DNA of 64,000 nt from JAUWGC01 sp963753055 (lineage in GTDB: Bacteria > Bacteroidota > Bacteroidia > Bacteroidales > B18-G4). The stretch's first letter is position 1, and the number at the start of each line of letters is the position of its first letter. Under the pieces are notes generated by a model. It saw nothing but the letters and a program-made list of their open reading frames with translations, did no database searches and had not been told where the DNA came from. The stretch spans positions 310,001-374,000 of the forward strand of contig CAVWAP010000002.1 of the NCBI GenBank assembly GCA_963753055.1, written 5' to 3'. Made by a program: the position numbers and the translations under genes. Below are positions 41,312 through 51,500 of this stretch, one piece after another.

Positions 41312-43006
41312 TTAAAGCACCATAAGTCTGCCGGTCTCAATAGTAGTACCTGCCTGCAGGCGATAGTAATAAACCCCGCTTTCCAATCCACCTGCGTCAA
41401 ATTGCACCTGGTGGGATCCTTGAGATTGTTGTTCAGAAACCAAGGTGGTTATAACCGCACCTGTCATGCTGAAAATTTGAAGGGATACGAACCCATTTTC
41501 CAGAACCAGGTAGCTGATTGTGGTTTTATCCTGGAAAGGATTGGGATAGTTTCTTGATTGCAGAGATAATTGACCGTCATTTTCTTCCATCCCAACCGGT
41601 GGGGGTGTTATGAGAGCATAATAAACATCCTGTTCACCATTAAACGTACCTGCCCATGCCAGGTGTGCTCCATTTAGATCTGAAAACATGTCGAAATAGT
41701 CACCCATCTTTTCCTGGTTTGGCCAGCCCACGTGTGGGTCGAAAAGTTCAGTTAATCGCGTGTTCGGGCTCCAGGTTTCGCCTGCATCACGTGAAAAAGA
41801 GTAATACAAAGCTGAGTTGAGCCCACCCGGATCATCCCGCGTGTCAAGCCAGACTGCATCAATGCGGCCATCGGGTGCTACCGACATGGTGCCAAACCAC
41901 TGCCAGGCATCAGTGCTGAGATCGTCATTAACCCGTATCGGATCACTCCATGTCAGGCCTCCATCAGTGCTGCGTGAAAACATAACATCCAGAGGATCGT
42001 TGTTTGATTCCCTTTCGACAGAGGCCAATAAATAGATATTGTTGTTTGTCGGACCACCTGATGAATCAATGGCAATGATAGTCTGACCCAGCAAACCACT
42101 TGGATTAGGACAGGAATAGCCACCAAATCCAACAAGAATTCCATCAAGATCTATCTGGGTGGCGAAATCCCATGTGACTGCTTGTCCGGGATCCTTGGCT
42201 GTCGAGGATTTCACTACCATGAAATTCCAACCGGATGTACCACAAATGAATAAATTACCATCCGCGTCAACTGCAGTAGTACCCCAATAAGGGCCACCGG
42301 AAATTGAAATACAATCTTCCCAGGAAACATTGCCATCCGTAGAACGGGTGAAATAATAAGGTTCGCATATGCTGGCAGTGGACCAGTAGTGGTAAATATT
42401 GCCACTTCCTATTCCACCAGCCTTATCCACAGAAAACCATTGCTTGTCTCCACCGTAGGCAAACACTTCTTCACCCCATGACTCTCCACCATCTCCTGAC
42501 ACAAATACTTCACACCAGAAATCTCCCTGGACTGTGAGGCTGTTGTAATAAAAATTACCATGGGCATCAGAATCGAGTACAGGGTCTGAGCGAAAAACCC
42601 CCGGTGTAAGTACACCGTCAAATTTCCATGTCACACCACCATCTGATGTATAACCTAAACCTGCTTCCCGGTGGTTATTGGTGATGGTTGCAAAATTTCT
42701 CCAGCCTATGGCCATCCTGTTGGGATTGGTACGATCAAAGGTGATGGAAGGCTCGTTTGCCGCATCCCCGACAACATTCATCCCATCCTCGTCAATATTC
42801 ACCTGGGTCATGAAGAACCCCGGGGATGAACGGGTGTAGGCAGGTGTTCTTGCCATAGACCCTCTGTCAACTGAAATGTATTTATCGCCAGGTGTTTCCA
42901 GCTGCCTGAGTTTAGATTTCGAATCATCAGACTGCTGTGCCGTGAGTGGATTGATCAGCAGGATGCTCAGGATAATGAGCGTTGAGTGGAGTAGTAATGT
43001 TTTCAT
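41312..43006 (-). CDS. Secreted BNR/sialidase-like propeller, T9SS cargo
   Basis: The protein has a signal peptide (residues 1-23) and a six-bladed-propeller-like region with Asp-box motifs such as YTSDGGVTWKF, VSGDGGESWGE, RSTDGNVSWED and FSRSTDGGLTWSDP. The last 80 residues form a T9SS type A sorting domain (QSRNYPNPFQDKTTISYLVL..TGRLMVL) without a repeat insertion. Sialidase catalytic residues (Arg triad, Tyr, Glu) were not identified, so the fold assignment does not prove sialidase activity. A promoter lies upstream at 43095-43128. Confidence 0.88.
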   Translation of the reverse strand: MKTLLLHSTLIILSILLINPLTAQQSDDSKSKLRQLETPGDKYISVDRGSMARTPAYTRSSPGFFMTQVNIDEDGMNVVGDAANEPSITFDRTNPNRMAIGWRNFATITNNHREAGLGYTSDGGVTWKFDGVLTPGVFRSDPVLDSDAHGNFYYNSLTVQGDFWCEVFVSGDGGESWGEEVFAYGGDKQWFSVDKAGGIGSGNIYHYWSTASICEPYYFTRSTDGNVSWEDCISISGGPYWGTTAVDADGNLFICGTSGWNFMVVKSSTAKDPGQAVTWDFATQIDLDGILVGFGGYSCPNPSGLLGQTIIAIDSSGGPTNNNIYLLASVERESNNDPLDVMFSRSTDGGLTWSDPIRVNDDLSTDAWQWFGTMSVAPDGRIDAVWLDTRDDPGGLNSALYYSFSRDAGETWSPNTRLTELFDPHVGWPNQEKMGDYFDMFSDLNGAHLAWAGTFNGEQDVYYALITPPPVGMEENDGQLSLQSRNYPNPFQDKTTISYLVLENGFVSLQIFSMTGAVITTLVSEQQSQGSHQVQFDAGGLESGVYYYRLQAGTTIETGRLMVL

Positions 43007-43094
43007 GATTAATTGTTTAGATGTTTATTCGTTTAGGTGTGTATTGGTTTTTAGTTCTGCGTTTTGCGATTGATAATGTATCCGATTACCCATG

Positions 43095-43128
43095 CAAAGG
43101 TAAGAAATTCACCCGCAATCTCCCCAAA
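43095..43128 (-). promoter_or_regulatory. Bacteroidota-type promoter for the BNR protein
   Basis: On the minus strand TACCTTTG (43095-43102) with TTTG 22 nt upstream (43125-43128). Confidence 0.55.
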
Positions 43129-43132
43129 CATT

Positions 43133-43217
43133 GAACAGAAGAACAGAGGAACAAAGGAACAAAGGATTTGAAATTTTTGAATAGATCTCAGATCAAAACT
43201 CCTCTGTTCCTTTGTTC
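43133..43217. repeat. 8-bp repeat array with inverted second arm
   Basis: GAACAGAA, GAACAGAG, GAACAAAG, GAACAAAG (43133-43164), then CTCTGTTC and CTTTGTTC (43202-43217) as the inverted arm. The period is 8 here, an exception to the usual 7. The arms can form a hairpin between two divergent promoters. Confidence 0.8.
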
Positions 43218-43220
43218 ATA

Positions 43221-43252
43221 TTGCCTACTAATTGGAGAAAACACTAATTTTG
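43221..43252 (+). promoter_or_regulatory. Bacteroidota-type promoter of the oxidoreductase-aldolase operon
   Basis: TTG at 43221-43223 and TAATTTTG at 43245-43252, 21-nt spacing, 20 nt before the ATG at 43272. Confidence 0.55.
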
Positions 43253-43271
43253 CACTCTAACACATTACACA

Positions 43272-45065
43272 ATGCACGGCCTCTTCAATAAAGTAATCAA
43301 TGTCAACCTGACGGATAAGTCACATGAGGTGGTGGAAGTGCCGGATGAGATATATATCGATTATCTTGGGGGCAGGGGACTGGGTGTGAAGCTTTTTACG
43401 GATCGGGTTTCACCCGGTATGGATCCGCTATCACCTGATAATGTACTTGTTTTTACCATTGGACCGGTGACAGGTACCTCCGTATCCACAAGTGGTCGTA
43501 TGTCGCTGGTAACAAAGTCACCGCTTACAGATACAATATTTTACTCCAACACTGGTGGTATGTTTGGCTTCAGCATGAAAAGATGCGGGGTAGATGGCTT
43601 GATCATCACAGGCAAATCGAATAAACCATGTTACCTGGTGCTGGACGGTGAACATGGTCTGGAGATAAAGGATGCTGAAAGCCTGTGGGGGCTGGATACA
43701 GAAGAGACCAGTGAGCAGCTGAAAAGTATCGAGGGAGAGCGTTCACATACGCTTGAGATAGGGCCTGCAGGTGAAAACCTGGTGAGGCTTGCATCTATCA
43801 TGAATGATGCAAGCAGGGCCTTTGGCAGGGGTGGGGTAGGTGCTGTCTTTGGTGCTAAAAACCTGAAAGCCATAGTGGTCAAGAGGGGAAAGCATAAAAC
43901 CACGATACACGATCCGGATCTGTTGAAGTCCTTTGCCAAAGATGCATTGGATAAAATTAAAGCCTTGCCGGTAACACGGTCTGCATTTCCCATGTTTGGC
44001 ACAGCCGGCGTTTTGCATGTAACCAATAGCCTGGGTATGCTCCCTATCAGGAACTTTAGCTATGGACAGCATGAGAAGGCAACACTGACCGGTGGCCAGG
44101 CAATTCGCAAAGAGATCCTGGTTAAAACCGAAGCTTGTTATGGTTGTACGATACGCTGCGGCAGACTTACACAAACGGATAAGATGAAAGGCAAAGGGCC
44201 GGAATATGAAACCACCTGGGCTCTGGGAGGGAACCTTGAAATATTTGATCTGTTGAAGATCACACATGCCAATTATCACTGCAATAAGCTGGGGATGGAT
44301 ACCATTTCAATGGGTGTGACCATCTCCTGTGCCATGGAATTGCAGGAAAAGGGATTATTGCCATACCCCGAAGTGAAGTTTGGCAATGAAGATATCCTGG
44401 TCGATCTGGTACTGAAGACAGCGGCCAGAGAAGGTATTGGGGCTGAGCTTGCGGAAGGGTCCAAAAGGCTGGCTGAGAAATACGGCGACCCGGAAGTGGC
44501 TATCCAGGTTAAAGGACTTGAATTGCCTGCCTATGATCCCAGGGGTGCCATGGGACATGCTTTGGGATATGCCACAAGTAATCGTGGCGGTTGCCATCTT
44601 AGCGGGTATATGGCGGCTATGGAGATCTTTAATGCACCAAAGAAGATCCCTCGCTTCACACAGGGGGGGAAACCTGACCTGCTGGTGCTCAAACAAAATC
44701 AGTCAGCAGTGGAAGACAGCCTTGTGAATTGTAAATTCAGTGGTTTTGCGATAGGTTTCGATTTTCATGCACGCTTTGCCACGGCTATCACCGGGTACGA
44801 CTTTAACGTTAGCAAACTGTTGGAGATAGGAGACAGGATCTATAACATGGAACGTCTTTTTAACCTGGCTGCCGGGACGGGCAATGAAGAGGACAAGCTC
44901 CCGGAACGCTTTCTCACAACACCTTTAAAGGAGGGTTTTTCAAAAGACAGGGTGGTCCCGCTGGCGCCTATGCTTGCGGCTTATTATAAGGTCAGGCACT
45001 GGGACGAAAAAGGAATACCTACGGAAAAGAAGCTTAAGGAATTAAATATCACATATCAGCCATGA
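43272..45065 (+). CDS. aor: Tungsten-type aldehyde:ferredoxin oxidoreductase
   Basis: A 597-residue protein of normal AOR length. It has the N-terminal IYIDYLGGRGLGVKLFTDRV, the cofactor loops ASRAFGRGGVGAVFGAKNLK and DPRGAMGHALGYATSNRGG, and four cysteines for the 4Fe-4S cluster: CYGCTIRC (residues 289, 292 and 296) and Cys487 in LVNCKFSGF. These enzymes oxidise aldehydes to acids and reduce ferredoxin with a tungsten-bispyranopterin cofactor. The stop overlaps the start of the aldolase gene by 4 nt, so the two act together. A molbindin-like protein is also encoded in the window (63011). Ferredoxin use suggests an anaerobic metabolism. Confidence 0.93.
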   Translation: MHGLFNKVINVNLTDKSHEVVEVPDEIYIDYLGGRGLGVKLFTDRVSPGMDPLSPDNVLVFTIGPVTGTSVSTSGRMSLVTKSPLTDTIFYSNTGGMFGFSMKRCGVDGLIITGKSNKPCYLVLDGEHGLEIKDAESLWGLDTEETSEQLKSIEGERSHTLEIGPAGENLVRLASIMNDASRAFGRGGVGAVFGAKNLKAIVVKRGKHKTTIHDPDLLKSFAKDALDKIKALPVTRSAFPMFGTAGVLHVTNSLGMLPIRNFSYGQHEKATLTGGQAIRKEILVKTEACYGCTIRCGRLTQTDKMKGKGPEYETTWALGGNLEIFDLLKITHANYHCNKLGMDTISMGVTISCAMELQEKGLLPYPEVKFGNEDILVDLVLKTAAREGIGAELAEGSKRLAEKYGDPEVAIQVKGLELPAYDPRGAMGHALGYATSNRGGCHLSGYMAAMEIFNAPKKIPRFTQGGKPDLLVLKQNQSAVEDSLVNCKFSGFAIGFDFHARFATAITGYDFNVSKLLEIGDRIYNMERLFNLAAGTGNEEDKLPERFLTTPLKEGFSKDRVVPLAPMLAAYYKVRHWDEKGIPTEKKLKELNITYQP

Positions 45066-45679
45066 ATATAGATAATGAAACATTCAAAAGTTTTGACCTT
45101 GTTGGGAAAGACTTAAGCAACCGTGGACTTGTCAGCAGCCATTCCGGTAATATGTCCATGCGCAGTGGGGGAAAGATCATTATTACCAGGAGATCAGCTA
45201 TGCTTGGCTGGTTGCAGCCTGAAGATCTGGTAGTCATTGACCTGGAGGAGGAGGATCCGCATAGTGGACTGATTGCCAGCACGGAATCTAATGTACATCG
45301 AAATATTTATATGCAAACTGATGCCATGGCCATCGTCCATGCACATGCACCATGTAGTACAGCTCTTTCAATGATTGAGGATGAGCTTACCTGCATTGAT
45401 GCTGAAGGCATGTACCTGTATAAAAAAATTCCAGTGGTTGAGTGTGATGTCCCGGTTGGATCATATGAAGTAGCTGAAAAGATTGCCCCTGCATTGATAA
45501 ATTATCCAGCTGCCATAATCCGGAGCCACGGGATCTTTGCCAAGGGCATTACCCTGGAAGACGCACTGGGTATACTGACAGGTGTGGAGCAATCGGCCGA
45601 TATCAGGTATCGTATCCATCTGTTGGGAAAACCATTGAAAAGAGACTATTCAAGTGAGAAAGGGTTTGATAAATGGTAA
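45062..45679 (+). CDS. Class II aldolase (fuculose/ribulose-phosphate type)
   Basis: A 205-residue zinc aldolase of the AraD/FucA family. It has the phosphate-binding SSHSGNMSMR, the Glu-His pattern ESNVHRNIYMQ, the Zn ligands HAHAP and the third His in IIRSHGIFAKG. Class II aldolases cleave sugar phosphates to DHAP or another fragment and an aldehyde. Its gene starts inside the stop of the aldehyde oxidoreductase gene, suggesting that the aldehyde made here (for example lactaldehyde or acetaldehyde) is oxidised by the partner enzyme. A 5'-deoxyadenosine or methylthioribose salvage route is one possibility. Exact substrate unknown. Confidence 0.9.
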   Translation: MNIDNETFKSFDLVGKDLSNRGLVSSHSGNMSMRSGGKIIITRRSAMLGWLQPEDLVVIDLEEEDPHSGLIASTESNVHRNIYMQTDAMAIVHAHAPCSTALSMIEDELTCIDAEGMYLYKKIPVVECDVPVGSYEVAEKIAPALINYPAAIIRSHGIFAKGITLEDALGILTGVEQSADIRYRIHLLGKPLKRDYSSEKGFDKW

Positions 45680-45694
45680 ATAAGTTTAATCATT

Positions 45695-45762
45695 TTCCAT
45701 GTTCAATGTTCCATGTTCCATGTGCCAGGGAAATAATAAAAAATCGTATGGAACATGGAACC
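45695..45762. repeat. 7-bp repeat array with inverted arm at convergent gene ends
   Basis: TTCCATG, TTCAATG, TTCCATG, TTCCATG, TGCCAGG (45695-45729), then inverted ATGGAACATGGAACC (45748-45762). It could fold into a bidirectional terminator between the aldolase and universal stress genes. Confidence 0.8.
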
Positions 45763-45768
45763 TTGTAT

Positions 45769-46581
45769 TTACACAGACCTCTTATCCGATGTACAAAGTA
45801 TCGGAATCCCAGCATCATTCGTAAGCAGTTGTTCCTTATCGCTATCAGCAAAATAATGAAACTCCATGGTAGGCATTGACATTAAAGAGATGAGGTCGGC
45901 ACCGACTTTTTCTGCATATAGCAATGTTTGCTTGGAATAACCCACGGAATAAGTGCTTGCCTGCTCATTAACACGGATATATTTTATATTCTTGGTATCA
46001 AACACTTCCTTTGCTTTCTCAATATTGGTTTTTAGCTGCTCAGGCCATTCCTGGCCGGGCTTGTCGATTGTATACAGATGCACCTTCGCATCAAACAACT
46101 TTGCAAGGTAAGCAGTTGCACCAACAATACGATCGAAATCTTCATGTGAAGCTGCCGGAAGAACAATGTTCTTAAAACCTGCATCAGTTAAGTTATAGCT
46201 CTTCTGAGCTACCAGGACCGGTACTGGTATTGTTTTTACCAGCTTGAGAATATCAGCACCAAAAAACTTCTCTCTGATCCCCTTAAAACCATGCGAACCA
46301 ATAACCATTAACTGATAACATTCATCACAGGCAACTTTAGCAATTTCGCTGAAGATACTTCCTTTCTGGATGATGTAATCACTATTAACGTTATGCTTGA
46401 TCCTGAGGCTTTCACTGATGTTAATCATCTGATCCTCAGCATCAGATACTGATTTCCCGTTCTGTATATGCAAAAGCGACAATCCTAAATTGCTTTTTTT
46501 GGCCAGGGAAATCGCTATGTTTACAGCAGCATGTGATGCATCACTAAAGTCGCTTGGTACAAGAATTTTATTTTCGCTCAT
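45769..46581 (-). CDS. Tandem universal stress protein
   Basis: A 270-residue protein with two UspA-like domains. The first (residues 1-135) starts MSENKILVPSDFSDASHAAV and ends with the nucleotide loop VIGSHGFKGIREKFFGA; the second begins FKNIVLPAASHEDFDRIVGA and lacks a canonical GSHG loop. This two-domain type is common in Bacteroidota. It is the last gene of a tight operon with the cyclase (3-nt gap) and the giant subtilase, so it may respond to the same signal. Confidence 0.88.
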   Translation of the reverse strand: MSENKILVPSDFSDASHAAVNIAISLAKKSNLGLSLLHIQNGKSVSDAEDQMINISESLRIKHNVNSDYIIQKGSIFSEIAKVACDECYQLMVIGSHGFKGIREKFFGADILKLVKTIPVPVLVAQKSYNLTDAGFKNIVLPAASHEDFDRIVGATAYLAKLFDAKVHLYTIDKPGQEWPEQLKTNIEKAKEVFDTKNIKYIRVNEQASTYSVGYSKQTLLYAEKVGADLISLMSMPTMEFHYFADSDKEQLLTNDAGIPILCTSDKRSV

Positions 46582-46584
46582 TTC

Positions 46585-48588
46585 CTAATTTTGTTTTATT
46601 TCACTTAATATTTCTGAGAATTCAGGTTTTTTTGCCACATGGTCCATTGCCGATTCGACAATGTACATGTCAATAGCACCTTTATTTTTGGCTTCTATTT
46701 GACCTCTATGAGTACAAATGAAGTGATCTTTAACGAATTCATATGTGGCTCCGGAGATATTCACTATACCTGGGATACCACTGGATTCCATACGGCTGGC
46801 TATGTTTACAGCATCACCCCAGATGTCATAGGCAAACTTATTCTTGCCCACCACTCCGGCTATCACAGGCCCGGTATGTATGCCGATCCTTAATTCCCAG
46901 AAATCTTCGCCTCTTGCCTGACGAGCGGCTTGCAGGTTGTCCATGAAAGCTTTAATTTCAAGGGCAGCTTCCACTACCTCAATGGGATTGGTTCTATTTG
47001 CAGCAGGGATGCCTCCGGCACACATATAAGCATCACCGATGGTTTTAATCTTTTCCAGGTTATGCTTATCAATGATCCTGTCAAACTCAAGAAAGCAATT
47101 ATTCAGTTCTTCTACCAGCTCGTGAGGGGTGAGCTTTTCAGCTATGTTGGTAAATCCCTTGAAATCCGTAAAGAGAACCGACACCATGTCATAATGCCTT
47201 GGTGTGGCAGATCCCCTTTCTTTTAACTCCTCTGCAGTTTCTTCAGGTAGAATGTTTAATAATAGCTTATCGGACCTGTCTTTCTCAAAAGCAATGATTT
47301 TATGGGTTTTCCTGATGAAACGGTAGCGGTTAAATATGCCACCTGCAAGTAGTAGTAAAAGTATCCCGGTGATACCAATTGCATTTCTTAATATCTTTTG
47401 ACGTTGAATTACAAGATCCTGCAGGGCCTTATCTTTAACCAGTAGGTCTATCTCTCCTTGCTTCTTTTCAATGTCATGACTCAAGGTCATTGCCTGGATT
47501 CGTTTATCCATTTCAGCGTTGTACAGGTTGTCTTTAATCTCATTGTGCTTGGACTGGTAATTAAAAGCGTTCAGGTAATCAGATTCCTTCCCATACGATT
47601 GAGCCAGTCCATAATATGAATCCTTCAGGATATAGCTTGCCTTAATTTCATCAGCATACCTGGAAGCTTCCAAATATGTCTTGATTGCAAGCTTATTATC
47701 ACCCATTTCATCATAGGTGTTGGCAAGAGCTAACTGGGACTGAGCCATTTCCAGGATTGCACCGTTCTTTTTGGCCAGGTTAAAGGCATCCATCTGATAA
47801 TTAATTGCCGTTTGAAATTCCTTACGCACAGAATATACCCTGCCAATATTCAAAAGCGCATATGGCACATTACCGGTTTCAGATTTCTTGTAAGCACCTA
47901 ATGACTTTTCAAAGTAAAACAAAGCCGAGGTATCATCCTTCTTATCCAGGTAAATCTGTCCCATATTTACCGTGACTGTGCCTATTGCATCATTGTCACC
48001 AAGGATCTCACTGAGAGGTAAGGCCCGTGAATAATATTCCAATGCCATTTCCTGGGTAGCCTGCTTGCTGTAATATACTGCTCCGATGTTTACAAGTGCT
48101 GTTGCAATACGAAGGGTATCCCGGATCTCCTCCGATGCCTTTAGCGACTTCAGATAATATTCAATGGCTTGATTATTGTCACCCTCATTGTAATATACAG
48201 CGCCAAGATTGTTTAATATATTGGCCATGCCCTGCTTATCACCTGCCTTTTCAAAGGTTTCATAAGAGCTCTTCCAGTTGACCAGGGCACCTATGTAATC
48301 TCCCTGGAAATAATAGCCCATCCCAATGCACTTGTATGCATAAGCTAGGCCACTCCGGTAATCCAATTTTTCCGCAAGGTCCCTGGCATCAGAGCCATAT
48401 TTTATAGCCATTTCATTATCAGCCCTGTAATAGCGACTGGCAAGGCTTAGTAAAGACTGCACTTTATTTGTATCCTCATTGGCAGAGGCAACAACAGACT
48501 TTAAGCTGTCCAATTGTACATCTTCAGCATAGCTGATATTTACCAGCAAGGCCAGGATGATCATGAACACTGATATTTGTTTTACCAT
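46585..48588 (-). CDS. TPR-membrane class III adenylate cyclase
   Basis: The 667-residue protein starts with a signal sequence/helix (residues 1-20), has about seven TPRs of the NLGAVYYNEGDNNQAIEYYL type in 60-360, a transmembrane helix near 405-425 (AIGITGILLLLLAGGIF) and a C-terminal cyclase with LLLNILPEETAEELKERG, FTDFKGFTNIAEKL, EKIKTIGDAYMCAGG and YDIWGDAVNIASRME. The Lys in KTIGD, the two metal Asp residues and WGDAVNIASR fit the adenylate-specific pattern. The sensor part is periplasmic and the cyclase cytoplasmic. The gene lies 2 nt after the subtilase gene and 3 nt before the universal stress gene in one operon. Confidence 0.92.
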   Translation of the reverse strand: MVKQISVFMIILALLVNISYAEDVQLDSLKSVVASANEDTNKVQSLLSLASRYYRADNEMAIKYGSDARDLAEKLDYRSGLAYAYKCIGMGYYFQGDYIGALVNWKSSYETFEKAGDKQGMANILNNLGAVYYNEGDNNQAIEYYLKSLKASEEIRDTLRIATALVNIGAVYYSKQATQEMALEYYSRALPLSEILGDNDAIGTVTVNMGQIYLDKKDDTSALFYFEKSLGAYKKSETGNVPYALLNIGRVYSVRKEFQTAINYQMDAFNLAKKNGAILEMAQSQLALANTYDEMGDNKLAIKTYLEASRYADEIKASYILKDSYYGLAQSYGKESDYLNAFNYQSKHNEIKDNLYNAEMDKRIQAMTLSHDIEKKQGEIDLLVKDKALQDLVIQRQKILRNAIGITGILLLLLAGGIFNRYRFIRKTHKIIAFEKDRSDKLLLNILPEETAEELKERGSATPRHYDMVSVLFTDFKGFTNIAEKLTPHELVEELNNCFLEFDRIIDKHNLEKIKTIGDAYMCAGGIPAANRTNPIEVVEAALEIKAFMDNLQAARQARGEDFWELRIGIHTGPVIAGVVGKNKFAYDIWGDAVNIASRMESSGIPGIVNISGATYEFVKDHFICTHRGQIEAKNKGAIDMYIVESAMDHVAKKPEFSEILSEIKQN

Positions 48589-48590
48589 TT

Positions 48591-51500
48591 CTATTTTTTA
48601 ACAATACGGAATGTTTCAATAGTATCTCCCATATTGACTTTGATAATATATATGCCGGAAATCAAACCACTTAAATCAAGTTCATAAGATTGATTATTGG
48701 TCCTGTTTATCTGGACCTGGTTTAATTTACCATAAACATCATACACATAAATATCTCCTGTACTTACTTCCATACTTAGCTCCAAGTATATCTTGTCTCT
48801 GAAAGGGTTGGGATATACCTTTGATTCTGTTATAGCATCGTTTAATTCACCTCCCTGTTCAATCTCTTCCGATTTATTGCATTTGGATGAAGTTGAGCTA
48901 CCCTGGGAGGCAACTGAGGTTTTATGCCCTTGATGATTATAACTTGCAACAGTCCAGGTCAGCTTACTGCCATCGAAAGGCACATCAAATGTCCCTCCTC
49001 CCTTAAGGAGCAACTGAGGTTGGTTAATTCCGTTAAATGCACCTTCCCCTACCAATTCATTGTCTTCACCAATGAAGATAAACACATCATCAGAGTTTTT
49101 GTTCTCGTACTCAAAATGTGCAATATATGTAAAGCCTGATGAATCCGGTGGTATATCTTCAACACACAATAATGTGGTTTTTATGTGCTTTGTTCCGGGC
49201 CCTGAGGGATTTACATATAAAGTACCATTATAAACCTGGAAAATATAATTACTGGCTGTGGCAGAGGGTATAATATCATAGCTGCCGGACGATCCAGAAT
49301 AATTTGGGCTGAGAGAATAGGTCAGGCTATTGACAACAGTTGAATCATCACCACCCACAAACCCACTAAATGAAAATGAGAAAGCAGGTAATGGATCACC
49401 TTCATATATTACATTTATATCTGCAGTAACAGATGCTGTTGCAGGTGCGATAACCAGGTTATCAGTGACATTTCCAATATAATTCAGGTCATCAACAACA
49501 GCGGAAACACTGTATGACCCAGCATTAACAGGTAAAGTAGTGTCTCCGTCATAAATATAATATAACGACAGGCCAGGAGGAATTGTTGAGGCTGTCACTG
49601 AAGTGCCAGTTCCATAATACGTTTGTGACAGGCTTCCCGGATCAAATGTAACACCTGCCAGAGCCGGAACGATCGTTAATGAATCTGTTGCACTGCCAAA
49701 ATAATTTAACTCATTTACAGTAGCAGTTACTTCATATTTCCCAACGTTGACAGGATCACTGCTATAAGTATACAGGAGATTTAATCCTGCAGGGTCGGTT
49801 GTTGCGGCAGCCATCAGTGAGGTGCCGTTATATGTTTGTGTCAAACTTAATGAATCAAAGTTTACAATGGCTGGAGCTGGATTAATGGTTAATGTATCGG
49901 TAGCAGAACCGACATAATTAGGATCGGTAACAGTTGCCGTTACTTCGTATTGCCCGACATCTATTGGATCATTTATGAAAGCGTATGTTAATGTCAGATC
50001 AGCCGGCACCGTTGAAGCGGAAACAACCTTTGTAGCTCCGTCATATACTTGTGCCAATGTGGTAATATCAAAGACAACTTCAGCTGTATCAGGCAGGATT
50101 GTCATCATTGCACTTGTCCAGCCAACATAGTTTGTGTCATTAACTGTTGCATTCACCAGATATGTTCCCACATCTGTTGGTGGAATGGAATTACCATCAT
50201 ATGTAATATCAACATCAAGACTGTCAGGAACTGTTGAAACAACCATTTCTTTCGGTGTGCCATCGTATGTGTGTACCAGGCTGGCTGTATCAATAATGAT
50301 CTCAGCCGTGTCCGGAAGAATGGTAATCTTTCCTAAGCCATAAGTGACGTTGTAGTTATTTGATACCAGGGCCCCTGGGATACTCCAGTGTGTTCCGGCT
50401 GTATTTCCGGTAATCACACTGACAGATACAATTTCCACGTCACCTATCGAATCACCTGAAAGGATTAAAATATCTTCTTCACCAAGTACCATAATAGCAT
50501 CACTATTACTACTGTCATTGACATTATTTGTATTAACCAGGGCCGTAGCTGATGATGATCCTGTTGCCGCTGCATTAATAAGAGCGCCTGTATTAACCAG
50601 GGCTGTGGCAGAACCACTACCCAGAGATACAGTGGCTAAACCGTTAACCAAGGCTGTTGCCCTCACCTGCGCAACAGCATTAACCAGGGCTGTTGCTGAA
50701 GATGATGAAACAGCATTATAGAGTTGAAGGGCATTTAGCAGTGTTCCATTTACCAGAGCAGTTGCCTGTCTTTGAATGACAGCATTGGTTATGAAGAAAC
50801 TAGAATTTGCCAGTGCTGTTGAATCCAATAATGGTTCTCCAAATTCATTTACTAATGCAGTAGCCCTGACAACACCAACAGCATTGACCAGTGCTGTTGC
50901 ATGGGCCTGTCGCATGGCATTCAGGATTGCGGAATTAACGGTATCGCTTATGATCACATTGTTTCCGGGGTTAATAGTATCGTTATTAAATACATAATGA
51001 AAGTCAAGCCCTGTGATTGAATCTCCATATACTATTGTTGTGTCTTTTGGAATGATCATAAGGTCGAGCTTTTCAATAGTCAATAACCCATTCGATACAT
51101 CAAAATTGAAAGTATTCAATAAAGCTGTATCTAATGGGGCTGTTGCCATAACGTTGCTATTCGGGTTTAAAGGATCATCCAGTGATGCAGAAATTGGCCA
51201 TAGACCAACATTACTTGTATCATTTGCTACTGTCACTATAGGAATACTTTGGATTCTCGCTATAGCAGCAGGTGATAGGCCAGCACCTGCAAGGCTTAAG
51301 ACAGTATCAGGTGTTTCAATCCTGTAGTCGGCATCGAATTGAGGTATAACCTCAGCATATTTCTTTGTGGTATCATTGATGTTAATGATGATTGTTGGCT
51401 TTGTAGAAAAGTACAATGGATTTGATAACCCTCCGTCCAGTCCATTGGTCATGGCACTTGGAGGGTTGTATACTTGGATTTCCGGATAGTTTTCATCATA

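Noticed and set aside
41312..43006. Calling the BNR propeller protein a true sialidase
   Set aside because: Only Asp-box motifs are visible; the arginine triad and catalytic Tyr/Glu were not identified.
50518..50997. Antisense open frames with TRAVA/LTRAVA repeats
   Set aside because: They are the opposite strand of the ATALVN repeat block of the subtilase; the sense frame continues through domain sequence on both sides.
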